Notes: generated from the sequence alone by a model not told the origin. 64,000 nucleotides of DNA from Gammaproteobacteria bacterium (GCA_015709635.1 CP054180.1:1-64000); one strand, 5' to 3'. Shown: positions 1 to 8,935, counted from the first letter of the stretch. Made by a program: numbers and translations.

Positions 1-1374
1 ATGCAATCGCTGAATACGTTCTGGCTATCTTGTCTCGATCATTTTAGAAAAGAGCTCAATGCGCAGCAATTCAACACCTGGATCAAGCCATTACAGGTCG
101 ATCCCGTGTTGAATAGCAACAACGAGGTGATATTGATCGCACCGAACCGCTTTGTCTTGCAATGGATCAAGGATAACTTCATCGCGCACATCGAAGACAT
201 GGCGCAGGCGTATTTCGACAGAAAAATCCAGTTTCACCTGAAACTTACCGAACAAACAGAAGCAAAAGCCGCCTCGCCCGGTGCAGCACCGGTCGAAGTT
301 CAGCAAGAAGCGAAACCGGAGTCGAAAACCGCCTATCAGCCTGCGCGGAAAAACCCCAGCGGCCTGAACCCCAATTTCACTTTTGACAATTTCGTCACCG
401 GCAAAGCCAACCAGCTCGCCCGCGCCGGAGCGATTCAGGTAGCGGAATCGCCCGGCATCGCGTACAACCCGCTGTTCATCTACGGCGGTGTAGGTCTGGG
501 AAAAACCCATTTGATCCAAGCGATCGGCAATTACGTGCAGGAAAACGACAAAGGTGCCAAGGTTCGCTACGTGCACGCGGAAAAATACGTGTCCGACGTC
601 GTCAGCGCCTACCAGCACAAAGCGTTCGACAAGTTCAAGCTGTACTACCATTCGCTCGACCTGCTGCTGGTGGATGATGTACAGTTCTTTGGCGGCAAAA
701 ACCGCACGCAGGAAGAATTTTTCTACGCCTTTAACGCGCTGGTCGAAACGCACAAACAAGTGATCATCACCTGCGATACCTATCCGAAGGAAATCACCGG
801 TCTGGAAGAACGGCTGGTATCGCGCTTCGGCTGGGGGTTGACGGTTGCGGTCGAGCCGCCGGAACTGGAAATGCGTGTGGCGATCCTGTTGAAAAAAGCC
901 GAGATGGAAAAAATCCGCCTGGACGAAAACGTCGCCTTTTTCATCGCCAAGCACATCCGTTCCAATGTGCGCGAACTGGAAGGCGCATTGAAGCGCGTGC
1001 TGGCTTTTTCGCGTTTCGTCGGTCAGGAAATCACGCTGGATCTGGCGAAAGAAGCGCTGAAGGACTTGCTTGCGGTACAAAGTCGGCAGATTTCGATCGA
1101 AAACATCCAGAAAACTGTCGCCGATTACTACAAAATCAAAGTATCGGAAATGTATTCGAAGAAGCGCTCACGTATCGTCGCACGCCCGCGGCAAATGGCG
1201 ATGGCCATCGCCAAGGAATTGACGTCATTGAGTTTACCGGATATCGGTGAAGCGTTCGGCGGTCGGGATCATACCACCGTGTTGCACGGCTACCGCAAAA
1301 TCAACGAACTGCGCGTTTCCGATCCGATCGTGAACCGGGATTTCAACGCGCTGATCCTCATTTTACGAGGTTGA
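1..1374 (+). CDS. dnaA: Chromosomal replication initiator protein DnaA
   Basis: DnaA binds 9-bp DnaA boxes at the origin, forms an ATP-bound filament, melts the adjacent AT-rich DNA and loads the DnaB helicase. The 457-residue protein has the normal four-part layout: an N-terminal interaction domain (about 1-80), a variable linker rich in E, K and P (about 85-120), an AAA+ core with Walker A GGVGLGKT (162-169) and Walker B LLLVDD (221-226), and the C-terminal DNA-binding domain with the signature GGRDHTTVLHG near residue 420. The ATG is base 1 of the window, so the promoter and any upstream origin are not visible. dnaN and gyrB follow on the same strand in the usual order. The family assignment is certain. 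Confidence 0.98.
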   Translation: MQSLNTFWLSCLDHFRKELNAQQFNTWIKPLQVDPVLNSNNEVILIAPNRFVLQWIKDNFIAHIEDMAQAYFDRKIQFHLKLTEQTEAKAASPGAAPVEVQQEAKPESKTAYQPARKNPSGLNPNFTFDNFVTGKANQLARAGAIQVAESPGIAYNPLFIYGGVGLGKTHLIQAIGNYVQENDKGAKVRYVHAEKYVSDVVSAYQHKAFDKFKLYYHSLDLLLVDDVQFFGGKNRTQEEFFYAFNALVETHKQVIITCDTYPKEITGLEERLVSRFGWGLTVAVEPPELEMRVAILLKKAEMEKIRLDENVAFFIAKHIRSNVRELEGALKRVLAFSRFVGQEITLDLAKEALKDLLAVQSRQISIENIQKTVADYYKIKVSEMYSKKRSRIVARPRQMAMAIAKELTSLSLPDIGEAFGGRDHTTVLHGYRKINELRVSDPIVNRDFNALILILRG

Positions 1375-1390
1375 TAACGGTTGAATAGCT

Positions 1391-1434
1391 TGTGTATAAC
1401 TCGTGTTTTAAAAAACGCGCCATTTTTATCCACA
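1391..1434. promoter_or_regulatory. Pair of DnaA boxes in the dnaA-dnaN gap
   Basis: Two matches to the DnaA box TTATNCACA lie in inverted orientation: TGTGTATAA at 1391-1399 (reads TTATACACA on the minus strand) and TTATCCACA at 1426-1434 on the plus strand. They are followed by an AT-rich stretch (about 1470-1564) rich in T and A runs. This could be part of oriC, which in many bacteria flanks dnaA, or a regulatory site for dnaN. The upstream side of dnaA is outside the window, so the two options cannot be separated here. Confidence 0.65.
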
Positions 1435-1564
1435 AACTATCCCGGCACTATACCGTCGCTATACAAACAAAAAATTTATGCTATCTTGTTGATATTCAGA
1501 AGATGTTAGAAACGATACAAAAGAATGACAGGCCTTATCTATTTATTACTATTTTTTTATTTAA

Positions 1565-2680
1565 ATGCTTTTAATTAAAACCAACCGGGATACGTTGTTG
1601 AAACCGCTACAAACCGTAACCGGAATCGTCGAACGCCGTCAGACACTACCTATCTTATCCAATGTGCTGATCCGGCAAAGTGCGGAAAAGACCTCTTTTT
1701 TGACCACTGATCTGGAAATCCAGATTAAAACGGTTACAGCGATGGACTTGGCATCCAAACAGGATTTTTCCCTGACGGTTTCGGCAAAAAAACTGCAGGA
1801 CATTTTACGTTCACTCGCTGGCGACGCCGAAGTCGCACTGACGCGTCAGGACGATCATCTGTACGTTAAATCCGGCAAAAGCGCATTCAATCTGCAGATA
1901 CTGCCAGCAGAAGATTTTCCGGAAGTCGCAGAAGAGTCCGCATCGGAAAATGCCATTACGCTGCAACAACAAGAACTGAAAAACCTGCTGCACCATGTGC
2001 AATTTGCGGTTGCCCAACAAGACATCCGCTATTACCTGAACGGGTTATTGCTGCTGACGGACGGAAAACAATTGATCAGCGTCGGCACCGACGGGCACCG
2101 TCTCGCGTATATCGCAGCCATGTTGGATAAGGCGCAGAAAAAACAGGAAGTCATTCTGCCGCGCAAGGCCGTGTATGAATTGTCGAAATTGCTTGAGGAC
2201 AGCGAAGATCCGGTTACCATCGAGTATTTCCAGAACAAAGTACGGTTTTCCTTCTCCGGCATTGTTCTGACTTCCAAAGTGATCGACGGTAAGTTTCCCG
2301 ACTACAACCGCGTTATCCCGACCCGGAACAACAAACAGTTTGAAATTAACCGCCAAACCTTCCTGCAAGCGTTGCAACGGGTATCGATACTGTCCAACCA
2401 AAGCGAAAAATTCCGTGGTGTGCGCTTGATCGTCAGTGAAAATAACCTGCGTATCGTTTGCAAAAACAACGAACAGGAAGAAGCCGAGGAAGAGCTGGAA
2501 ATCAACTACAGTGAAGAATCGGTGGATATCAGCCTGAACATTACTTATCTGCTCGATTTATTAAACAATGTGGATAGCGAAACCGCGCTGTGCGCGTTTG
2601 AAAATGCCAACAGCAGTGTGCTGATTACAATACCTGGGAACGATGCGTTTAAATATATCGTCATGCCGATGAGAATTTAA
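1565..2680 (+). CDS. dnaN: DNA polymerase III sliding clamp (beta subunit)
   Basis: The beta clamp is a ring-shaped homodimer that encircles DNA and tethers polymerase III and repair proteins. The 371-residue product matches the usual length of about 366-373 and has the three repeated clamp folds, starting MLLIKTNRDTLLKPLQ and ending VMPMRI, the typical C-terminus. A conserved stretch ETVEILPRNA is replaced here by local variants, but LPILSNVLI and the GTDGHRLA motif (about residues 175-182) are present. The ATG at 1565 has no visible Shine-Dalgarno sequence; its leader is almost pure A and T, which may help initiation by being unstructured. It sits between dnaA and gyrB. Confidence 0.97.
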   Translation: MLLIKTNRDTLLKPLQTVTGIVERRQTLPILSNVLIRQSAEKTSFLTTDLEIQIKTVTAMDLASKQDFSLTVSAKKLQDILRSLAGDAEVALTRQDDHLYVKSGKSAFNLQILPAEDFPEVAEESASENAITLQQQELKNLLHHVQFAVAQQDIRYYLNGLLLLTDGKQLISVGTDGHRLAYIAAMLDKAQKKQEVILPRKAVYELSKLLEDSEDPVTIEYFQNKVRFSFSGIVLTSKVIDGKFPDYNRVIPTRNNKQFEINRQTFLQALQRVSILSNQSEKFRGVRLIVSENNLRIVCKNNEQEEAEEELEINYSEESVDISLNITYLLDLLNNVDSETALCAFENANSSVLITIPGNDAFKYIVMPMRI

Positions 2681-2763
2681 CCGCACGTGAGCAAGCGCTC
2701 AGCAAAATCCGCAACTATCGAAGCTATTTCCTGCAACTTACATAACCCTGAAAATCCTGACCA

Positions 2764-5184
2764 ATGAGCGATCAAAACCCCAACGTACCTAAAGACAGTT
2801 CGAGCGATTACGATTCCGAAAGTATCAAAATCCTGAAAGGATTGGATGCCGTGCGCAAACGGCCCGGTATGTACATCGGTGATACCAGCGACGGCACCGG
2901 CTTGCATCATATGGTGTTCGAAGTGGTCGACAACGCCATCGACGAAGCACTAGCCGGGCATTGCGATGAAATCACCGTGACCTTGCATCCGGATAACTCG
3001 ATCAGCGTGCTCGACAACGGCCGCGGTATTCCGACCGGCATCAAGCAGGATGATGAACTGAAACGCTCAGCGGCGGAAATCGTCATGACCGAACTGCACG
3101 CCGGCGGCAAGTTTGATGACAATTCGTACAAGGTGTCCGGCGGTTTGCACGGCGTCGGCGTATCGGTGGTCAATGCGCTGTCGGAATGGCTGAAACTGAC
3201 CATCCGCCGTGATGGCAAGGTGCATCATATGGAATTCCGTATGGGCGTGCCGGTCAAGCCGCTGGAAGTGATCGGCGAGAGTGAACGGCACGGCACCGAA
3301 GTGCATTTTCTCGCCAGCAAGGGCATTTTCGGCCATGTCGAATTCCATTACGATATTTTTGCCAAGCGCCTGCGCGAGCTGTCGTTTCTGAACAATGGCG
3401 TGAAAATTCATTTGATCGACCAGCGCACTGGTAAGGACGAAAACTTCGCCTTTACCGGCGGCATCAAAAACTTCGTCGAATACATCAACCGCAGCAAAAC
3501 CGTGCTGCATCCAGCGATTTTTTACACCATCGGCACTAAAGACAACATTGCCGTCGAAGTCGCGATGCAATGGAACGATAGCTATACCGAGCAAGTGCTG
3601 TGCTTTACCAACAACATCCCGCAAAAGGACGGCGGCACGCATTTGACCGGCCTGCGCGCAGCGATGACGCGCACGCTGAACGGTTACATCGAAAAAAACG
3701 AACTGGCGAAAAAAGCCAAAGTGGAAACCTCCGGCGACGATATGCGCGAAGGTTTGTCGTGCGTACTGTCGGTGAAACTGTTCGAACCCAAATTCTCGTC
3801 ACAAACCAAGGAAAAACTGGTGTCGTCGGAAGTGCGGCCCGTCGTGGAAGAAGTCGTATCGCAAAAGTTTTCCGAATATCTGCTGGAAAACCCAGTCGAC
3901 GCCAAAACCATATGCAACAAGATCATCGACGCCGCCCGCGCGCGCGAAGCCGCCCGCAAGGCGCGCGAATTAACACGCCGGAAAGGCGTGCTCGACAGCA
4001 TGGGGTTGCCGGGTAAACTGGCCGATTGTCAGGAGAAAAATCCGGAATTGTGCGAACTGTACCTGGTCGAGGGCGATTCCGCCGGCGGTTCCGCCAAACA
4101 AGGGCGCGACCGCAAATTCCAGGCGATCATGCCGCTCAAGGGCAAAATCCTGAACGTGGAAAAAGCCCGTTTTGATAAATTGATCTCGTCGCAGGAAATT
4201 ATTTCGCTGATCACCGCGTTGGGTACCGGCATCGGCAAGGACGAATACAACCCGGACAAACTGCGCTATCACCGCATCATCATCATGACCGACGCGGATG
4301 TCGACGGCTCGCATATCCGCACGTTGCTGCTGACGTTTTTCTACCGCCAGATGCCGGAACTGATCGAACGCGGCCACGTGTACATCGCGCAACCGCCGCT
4401 GTACAAAATCAAGCACGGCAAAAAGGAACGCTACGTCAAGGACGACCATGAGTTGAAGCAATATATGCTCAGCCTCGCGCTCGATGGCGCCGAACTACAC
4501 CCTGGCGAGACCAAGCCGCCGTTGAGCGGCGACACACTGGAAAAAATCGCCAATGAATATATCCTCGCGGAAGCGGTCATCGAGCGCATGAGCCAGGCCA
4601 TCGACAGCACCGTCATGCATGCACTGCTGCGCCAGCCCGATGTCGATTTAAGCAACGGTCAAGCCGCGGCGGACAGCGCAGTCCGTTTGGCTGGGCGTGT
4701 CAAAGATGTCGAAATCGCCGCGGAATTCGACGAAATTCATGAGCGCTACCGCCTCAAAATCATGCGCATGATGCACGGCAACACCGTCACCAGCTACCTG
4801 GACAGCGATTTCCTCGATAGCGGCGACTATGAACAAATCCGCAAAACCGCACAGGTGTTCGACGGCCTGATCGGCCAAGGCGCTCACGTGCAACGCGGCG
4901 AGCGTAAACAAAACGTCAGCGAATTCAAACAAGCGCTGGAATGGCTGCTGGACGAAGCGAAAAAAGGCATCAACATCCAGCGCTACAAAGGCCTCGGCGA
5001 AATGAACCCGAGCCAGCTCTGGGAAACTACCATGGACCCGCAAAACCGCCGCCTGCTGCGCGCGCAAATCGAAGACAGCATCCTCACCGATGAAATCTTC
5101 ACCACACTGATGGGCGACGTCGTCGAACCGCGCCGGGCGTTTATTGAGAAGAATGCGTTGAGGGCGACGAATATTGATATTTAA
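2764..5184 (+). CDS. gyrB: DNA gyrase subunit B
   Basis: GyrB is the ATPase subunit of gyrase (A2B2), which introduces negative supercoils. The protein has 806 residues, close to the 804 of E. coli. It shows the GHKL ATPase motifs in order: VVDNAIDEA, DNGRGIP and GGLHGVGVSVVNALS. The TOPRIM domain follows, with EGDSAGGSAKQGRDRK near residue 437 and DADVDGSHIRTLLLTFF near 510, then the C-terminal QRYKGLGEMNPSQLW motif. The roughly 170-residue insert found in proteobacterial GyrB is present between the TOPRIM halves. It is the last gene of the dnaA-dnaN-gyrB group; accessory DNA begins after its stop codon. Confidence 0.98.
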   Translation: MSDQNPNVPKDSSSDYDSESIKILKGLDAVRKRPGMYIGDTSDGTGLHHMVFEVVDNAIDEALAGHCDEITVTLHPDNSISVLDNGRGIPTGIKQDDELKRSAAEIVMTELHAGGKFDDNSYKVSGGLHGVGVSVVNALSEWLKLTIRRDGKVHHMEFRMGVPVKPLEVIGESERHGTEVHFLASKGIFGHVEFHYDIFAKRLRELSFLNNGVKIHLIDQRTGKDENFAFTGGIKNFVEYINRSKTVLHPAIFYTIGTKDNIAVEVAMQWNDSYTEQVLCFTNNIPQKDGGTHLTGLRAAMTRTLNGYIEKNELAKKAKVETSGDDMREGLSCVLSVKLFEPKFSSQTKEKLVSSEVRPVVEEVVSQKFSEYLLENPVDAKTICNKIIDAARAREAARKARELTRRKGVLDSMGLPGKLADCQEKNPELCELYLVEGDSAGGSAKQGRDRKFQAIMPLKGKILNVEKARFDKLISSQEIISLITALGTGIGKDEYNPDKLRYHRIIIMTDADVDGSHIRTLLLTFFYRQMPELIERGHVYIAQPPLYKIKHGKKERYVKDDHELKQYMLSLALDGAELHPGETKPPLSGDTLEKIANEYILAEAVIERMSQAIDSTVMHALLRQPDVDLSNGQAAADSAVRLAGRVKDVEIAAEFDEIHERYRLKIMRMMHGNTVTSYLDSDFLDSGDYEQIRKTAQVFDGLIGQGAHVQRGERKQNVSEFKQALEWLLDEAKKGINIQRYKGLGEMNPSQLWETTMDPQNRRLLRAQIEDSILTDEIFTTLMGDVVEPRRAFIEKNALRATNIDI

Positions 5185-5419
5185 GCTATCTGATTGTCGG
5201 ATCAAATAATTTCTGAATAAAATCTCAGAATTTATGGTAGTGGCGCTCCACTTATCCACGTAGAAAATTGCTGATCGACTGGTTATGACTTGTTCTGGTC
5301 AGTCAACTTTCGAGCACATTAGACTGCTTCGTGGCAGTTGCGGACGTTACCAACAGGAACTTGAGAATCAGGCATTGCATAGCTAGCGCGATGTATATAT
5401 ACGTGATTTAGAGGCACGG

Positions 5420-7114
5420 ATGGATCATTCCAAGCGGCGAAAAAACATGCTTGACACAGTAACAGGGCTTAAAGAGCTTCTTGAGCCAGGGCTGCTGGGG
5501 AACTACACCTGGTTTGAGGCGGTTGAGGTCATTGCTTTCAGTCCCGTGCAGACCACCGATGAGGTGCTCGTGCGAAACATCTTTTCCATTTATGTCGCAG
5601 AGCCCGGCGAGCGACCTCCAGAGCCAAAACAGCTCTTCTTGGACAAAAAATCAAGGAAGCTCAAGGGCTTGGAGGGGTGGAGCTTTAGAGTTACCAAGCG
5701 CCCTATAGGAATTATTGAACTGCTGGCGTGCATCGAGCATTACGGCCATACCGGAGTTTGGATTCCTCTGGATCAGAAAGCCCTCCAGGTAGGCAGACTC
5801 GTGGCTGCGCCGCCGATGTTCTGCCCCCCCGATTCGCGCACCGAGGTTCCCCTTAACGCAGTCCTGAAGAACAACTTCTGGTCCGGTTCGTATGTAATCG
5901 AACTCAAAGATGAGGGCAAGTCGACGTTGACAGACCTCGTTCGGGACGATGTCCTCTTCGAGGAGCTGTCCGAGTGGCTCACCACGATGCTGCCATTGAA
6001 CATTGCGCGCGTGCCTGACCGCATCGGCGACGTGTTGTTCCAGATTCCGTCGAGTGCCCTGATTGCTGAGTTCCGGCGCCCCCCTGGCATGCCAGTGTAC
6101 CTCCGCATGGCCTGGCACCCCGAAATCGCTGCCAGGCCGGTGGTTGGGGAATACCGTGTCGAACAGGATGGGTTAATCGCTTCCCTAGCGCGTTTTGAGT
6201 TTCCCGTGGGTGCCGCGAGCCTGGACATTCCTTCCACGTCCGGCGACCTCCGCTTCTCAGTATGGGACACGCAGAAGCAGCTCCTGCTGGCCGCGACGGC
6301 CCCGCTCCTCGCCCCCGACGGAAAGTGGCGGGTCGAATCGTATATGAGTACTGGAATCGAGCAGCCGCGCCGATTCAAGGTAAAGGGGCCAGTCAACACT
6401 GTCGAGACGCATGAAATCGGCCTCACGGAACCTGCTGGCGGCTGGCGCGGCCATAGGCAGCCACGGCGTCCAGAGGAGGTCGACTGGCGAGCAAGGCGAG
6501 AGCTCAAGGCCCGCATGAAGCAACTCGTAGCGTCCCGTAGGTTCGTGCAGTACGGCAACGGCAATGCAAGCCCGCAGGAGGAGCAACGGCGAGCCCTTGA
6601 GGACATCCGCCACCTCATCCGGACTGCAAGTCAAGGCGCGATATACCTGTGGGACCCGTACCTTTCAGCGAACGATGTCCTCAACACACTTGCGTTCTGC
6701 ACGGACGCAGGAACGGAGCTCTGGGGATTGACTTCGGCAAAGCCGTCGAAGAAGAGCTCTTGTGACGACGAGGATGATGACGGAACGGACATCGAGGTGA
6801 CCACTGCCCGGGAAGCTTGGATCAAGGCTCAACAGGATACGCTGGATAAGGCGTTCATCGGTCCGTCTAACATGAAGCTCGAGTTCCGTATGAGCTGGGG
6901 TATTCAGGGAAGCTTCCATGACCGCTTCCTGATATTTCCTGGCCTGGGGCGCGATCGAACGCGAGTCTGGTCCCTGGGGGCGTCCATCAACCATATCGGC
7001 GCGCAGCATTGTATCGTTCAGGAGGTGGCTTACCCGGAGCCCGTGCTACAGGCATTCAAAGCTTTCTGGGATCAAAGTAACCAGCCTGAACACCTAATCT
7101 GGAAATACTCATGA
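5420..7114 (+). CDS. PLD-like protein, first gene of an unrecognised two-gene cassette
   Basis: I do not recognise this 564-residue protein as a named gene. The first 350 residues or so form a mixed alpha/beta region without a motif I can place. The last 190 resemble phospholipase-D-like domains of the HDRF type: WDPYL at 411-415 begins the core, and FHDRFLIF (H500, R502) followed by WSLGASIN (517-524) resembles the HxK...GSxN active-site half, with Arg in place of Lys. An acidic run lies near 445-455. Such domains occur in nucleases and in phage-defence proteins, but activity here is inference. GAGG at 5411-5414 supports the ATG at 5420. The stop overlaps the next start by four bases (ATGA), so the two proteins are probably made together. 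It may belong to the VPA1262-type family, which I cannot verify. Confidence 0.8.
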   Translation: MDHSKRRKNMLDTVTGLKELLEPGLLGNYTWFEAVEVIAFSPVQTTDEVLVRNIFSIYVAEPGERPPEPKQLFLDKKSRKLKGLEGWSFRVTKRPIGIIELLACIEHYGHTGVWIPLDQKALQVGRLVAAPPMFCPPDSRTEVPLNAVLKNNFWSGSYVIELKDEGKSTLTDLVRDDVLFEELSEWLTTMLPLNIARVPDRIGDVLFQIPSSALIAEFRRPPGMPVYLRMAWHPEIAARPVVGEYRVEQDGLIASLARFEFPVGAASLDIPSTSGDLRFSVWDTQKQLLLAATAPLLAPDGKWRVESYMSTGIEQPRRFKVKGPVNTVETHEIGLTEPAGGWRGHRQPRRPEEVDWRARRELKARMKQLVASRRFVQYGNGNASPQEEQRRALEDIRHLIRTASQGAIYLWDPYLSANDVLNTLAFCTDAGTELWGLTSAKPSKKSSCDDEDDDGTDIEVTTAREAWIKAQQDTLDKAFIGPSNMKLEFRMSWGIQGSFHDRFLIFPGLGRDRTRVWSLGASINHIGAQHCIVQEVAYPEPVLQAFKAFWDQSNQPEHLIWKYS

Positions 7115-8535
7115 AGCAACGCAATATCCTCGTTGGAATTGCCGACAGGGCCACAAGAGCGCGACCATATAAACCGACCTCCTTGAATCTATCCCTCGTT
7201 GAGAGAGGAGTAGAGGCGTTCGACGCGGTCTCGTCGAAGTTATGCGAAGAGTTTCCGTTTCTATGTTCATATAAAGAGGAAATGGAGGGTTCCGAGCTTG
7301 AACAGTTCGACGGTTTGTTTGCTTGGCTTACTGAACAGCTCCGTACATTCCCCAAAGACGCCACAAATCCAGAGCAAAGCTTGACGAATATATTGGCACT
7401 CGCAGCCCTGCTCGAGTGTGATGCCCTGCTGTGGAATGAATTGGCGAAGGCAGTCTCAAATGTTCCAGAACTGCTGACCATAACCCTGACCAAAATAATC
7501 AAAAAAAATAGGGCTGATGGTCAAGAAATTCTCGCCGGCGCTCGCTACAGCGCCAATGAGATTCAGGTGCTTTTCGCCGACGTCGCGTCGAAGGATTGGA
7601 AATCGGTGGAATGGGTAGTGAATCATCTATGGGTGGAAATTCGGTCTCCAGCTAAACAGCATGCGTCGGCCGCGCTGTATCGGTTTGACTACCCACGCCT
7701 AAAATCCATCCTTGAAGAAGAGAATGACTTCTTTGAGATTGCTGCCTACGTCTTCCACGCACCTGCCGCCCAATCCCTGCAACTCGCCATCGCAAGCACG
7801 AACTGGACATTCAAATTCTGGGCGCTGTACCACTCAGTAAGATGTGCCGAAAGTGGCAGCGAGGGCTACCCAGTGGAGTGGCAAATCCTTTTGTCTGAAG
7901 CGGCCAAAGTCCCCGACGAGTGGGCGCGATGGCTAGCCGTCCTGAATAAATACCCGGGGCGCTATCCGCAACTTCAAGAAGCTCTGGGAAACACTCTTGC
8001 CAGCGCTTCAGGCGAGGCGCTCGACGCATATGTATCGTCCATCTCGGGGGTTTCTGATTTTGGACGGGACGAAATTGCAACTGCGCTGACGGTTTTCCGG
8101 AAGAAGGCTCCTGCATGCGACCGACAGCGGCTATGGACCGCAGCGTTTGATAGATGGAAGAGATGGGATTTTGGGCGCACAGAGCATTCCAAAAGTCTAT
8201 TCCGTGTGGAAAAGAGCTCTTTTGATTTCCCGGTTGTAGGATATCTGACAGAATGCTTGGACTCCCAAGCGCGCGCCGAATGGATTGCGGAGCTACAGGT
8301 ACGCGCCGCCGCCATTGAGAGAATTTGGCATTCAGATATTACATCTGCAATGTCGGAAAGGTACAAACTAATTTCAACATATCAACTTATTGCCCACTCC
8401 GAGGCAGTAGCAGCCGGCGAGCCAAAATGGCTTTGGGAGCCCCCGTTATATCAACCAACATGGGAGGATGGAACGTTTTACCGCAGCCTCAAGTACGATG
8501 ACACTTTGATACCACCCACGTTCTATAGTAATTGA
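7111..8535 (+). CDS. Unrecognised helical protein, second gene of the cassette
   Basis: This 474-residue protein has no motif or family that I recognise. It looks soluble and mostly alpha-helical, with many Trp and Leu residues in stretches such as SVEWVVNHLWVEI and DEWARWLAVLNKYPGRY, which would suit a helical-repeat or scaffold protein. I see no signal peptide, membrane segment, nucleotide-binding loop or metal-binding cluster. Its start overlaps the stop of the PLD-like gene (ATGA at 7111-7114), the arrangement of subunits made in fixed ratio. The likely role is partner or regulator of the PLD-like protein; this is inferred only from the coupling. The frame stays open for about 70 codons after the stop (see 8536-8748). 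Confidence 0.75.
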   Translation: MKQRNILVGIADRATRARPYKPTSLNLSLVERGVEAFDAVSSKLCEEFPFLCSYKEEMEGSELEQFDGLFAWLTEQLRTFPKDATNPEQSLTNILALAALLECDALLWNELAKAVSNVPELLTITLTKIIKKNRADGQEILAGARYSANEIQVLFADVASKDWKSVEWVVNHLWVEIRSPAKQHASAALYRFDYPRLKSILEEENDFFEIAAYVFHAPAAQSLQLAIASTNWTFKFWALYHSVRCAESGSEGYPVEWQILLSEAAKVPDEWARWLAVLNKYPGRYPQLQEALGNTLASASGEALDAYVSSISGVSDFGRDEIATALTVFRKKAPACDRQRLWTAAFDRWKRWDFGRTEHSKSLFRVEKSSFDFPVVGYLTECLDSQARAEWIAELQVRAAAIERIWHSDITSAMSERYKLISTYQLIAHSEAVAAGEPKWLWEPPLYQPTWEDGTFYRSLKYDDTLIPPTFYSN

Positions 8536-8748
8536 GAATGCCCAGTTCAACAGGCTTTAATTATATGTGTGAGACAGCCAACAAACCGCTGGCATCGATC
8601 GTGCACATTATTTGCCGTCGAATCCGAGTCGCAACAGTCAGTGCTCAAGCGGATCCACACGCTACTAAGCGAACTTCCGCTCCTGGCCAAACTTGAACAT
8701 TCGGAATTCAGCCAGCCAAGTGGCAAATTCCGCTTTATTCAGAAATAA
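8536..8748 (+). pseudogene. Possible gene remnant in the same frame after the cassette
   Basis: Directly after the TGA of the upstream gene the same reading frame continues for 70 codons to a TAA at 8746-8748, with protein-like composition such as VLKRIHTLLSELPLLAKLEH near the end. There is no ATG and no ribosome-binding site; one GTG exists at 8569. It could be the C-terminal remnant of a lost gene. Chance is not excluded, because an open run of this length is not rare at this base composition. I could not assign a family. The rest of the gap (8749-8853) holds the palindrome listed separately and nothing else I can name. Confidence 0.3.
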
Positions 8749-8781
8749 ATACAGGATTTCATAGCGTGATCATCAAGCTTG

Positions 8782-8799
8782 CGGACAACGAGTTGTCCG
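8782..8799. repeat. 18-bp perfect palindrome
   Basis: CGGACAAC (8782-8789) is followed by a two-base centre and its exact inverse GTTGTCCG (8792-8799). No T-run follows, so a classical terminator is unlikely. It may be a protein-binding site between the cassette and the Fic gene. Confidence 0.5.
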
Positions 8800-8853
8800 G
8801 TCACAATTGACTTAATTCATTGTAAAAAGGGCATTTCAATCAATCACTGATGA

Positions 8854-8924
8854 TTGGCGCAAATTTTGACAAATCGCGCCAATAAAGTTAATCTTTTGGC
8901 GTAATAATCTCCCTATCGCGTCAA
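8854..8924. promoter_or_regulatory. Double palindromic operator and promoter of the first Fic gene
   Basis: Two inverted repeats share one geometry, 9-bp arms with an 11-bp gap. They are TTGGCGCAA (8854-8862) with TCGCGCCAA (8874-8882), and TTGGCGTAA (8896-8904) with TCGCGTCAA (8916-8924). Their first arms are 42 bp apart, close to four helical turns, and the second operator ends 11 bp before the Fic ATG. A -35 hexamer TTGACA (8866-8871) lies in the gap of the first operator, and a weak -10 lies near 8887-8894, so a bound protein would cover the promoter. The N-terminal helix-turn-helix of the Fic protein makes autoregulation the simplest reading. Confidence 0.7.
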
Positions 8925-8935
8925 ATAATCTTGTT

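Noticed and set aside
91..1080. Long minus-strand open frame of 329 codons inside dnaA
   Set aside because: It lies entirely antisense to dnaA, has an unnatural composition rich in R, F, Q and V, and results from the codon use of the real gene.
1375..1564. Possible small gene (60 codons) between dnaA and dnaN
   Set aside because: AT-rich, contains DnaA boxes, no ribosome site and overlaps the dnaN start.
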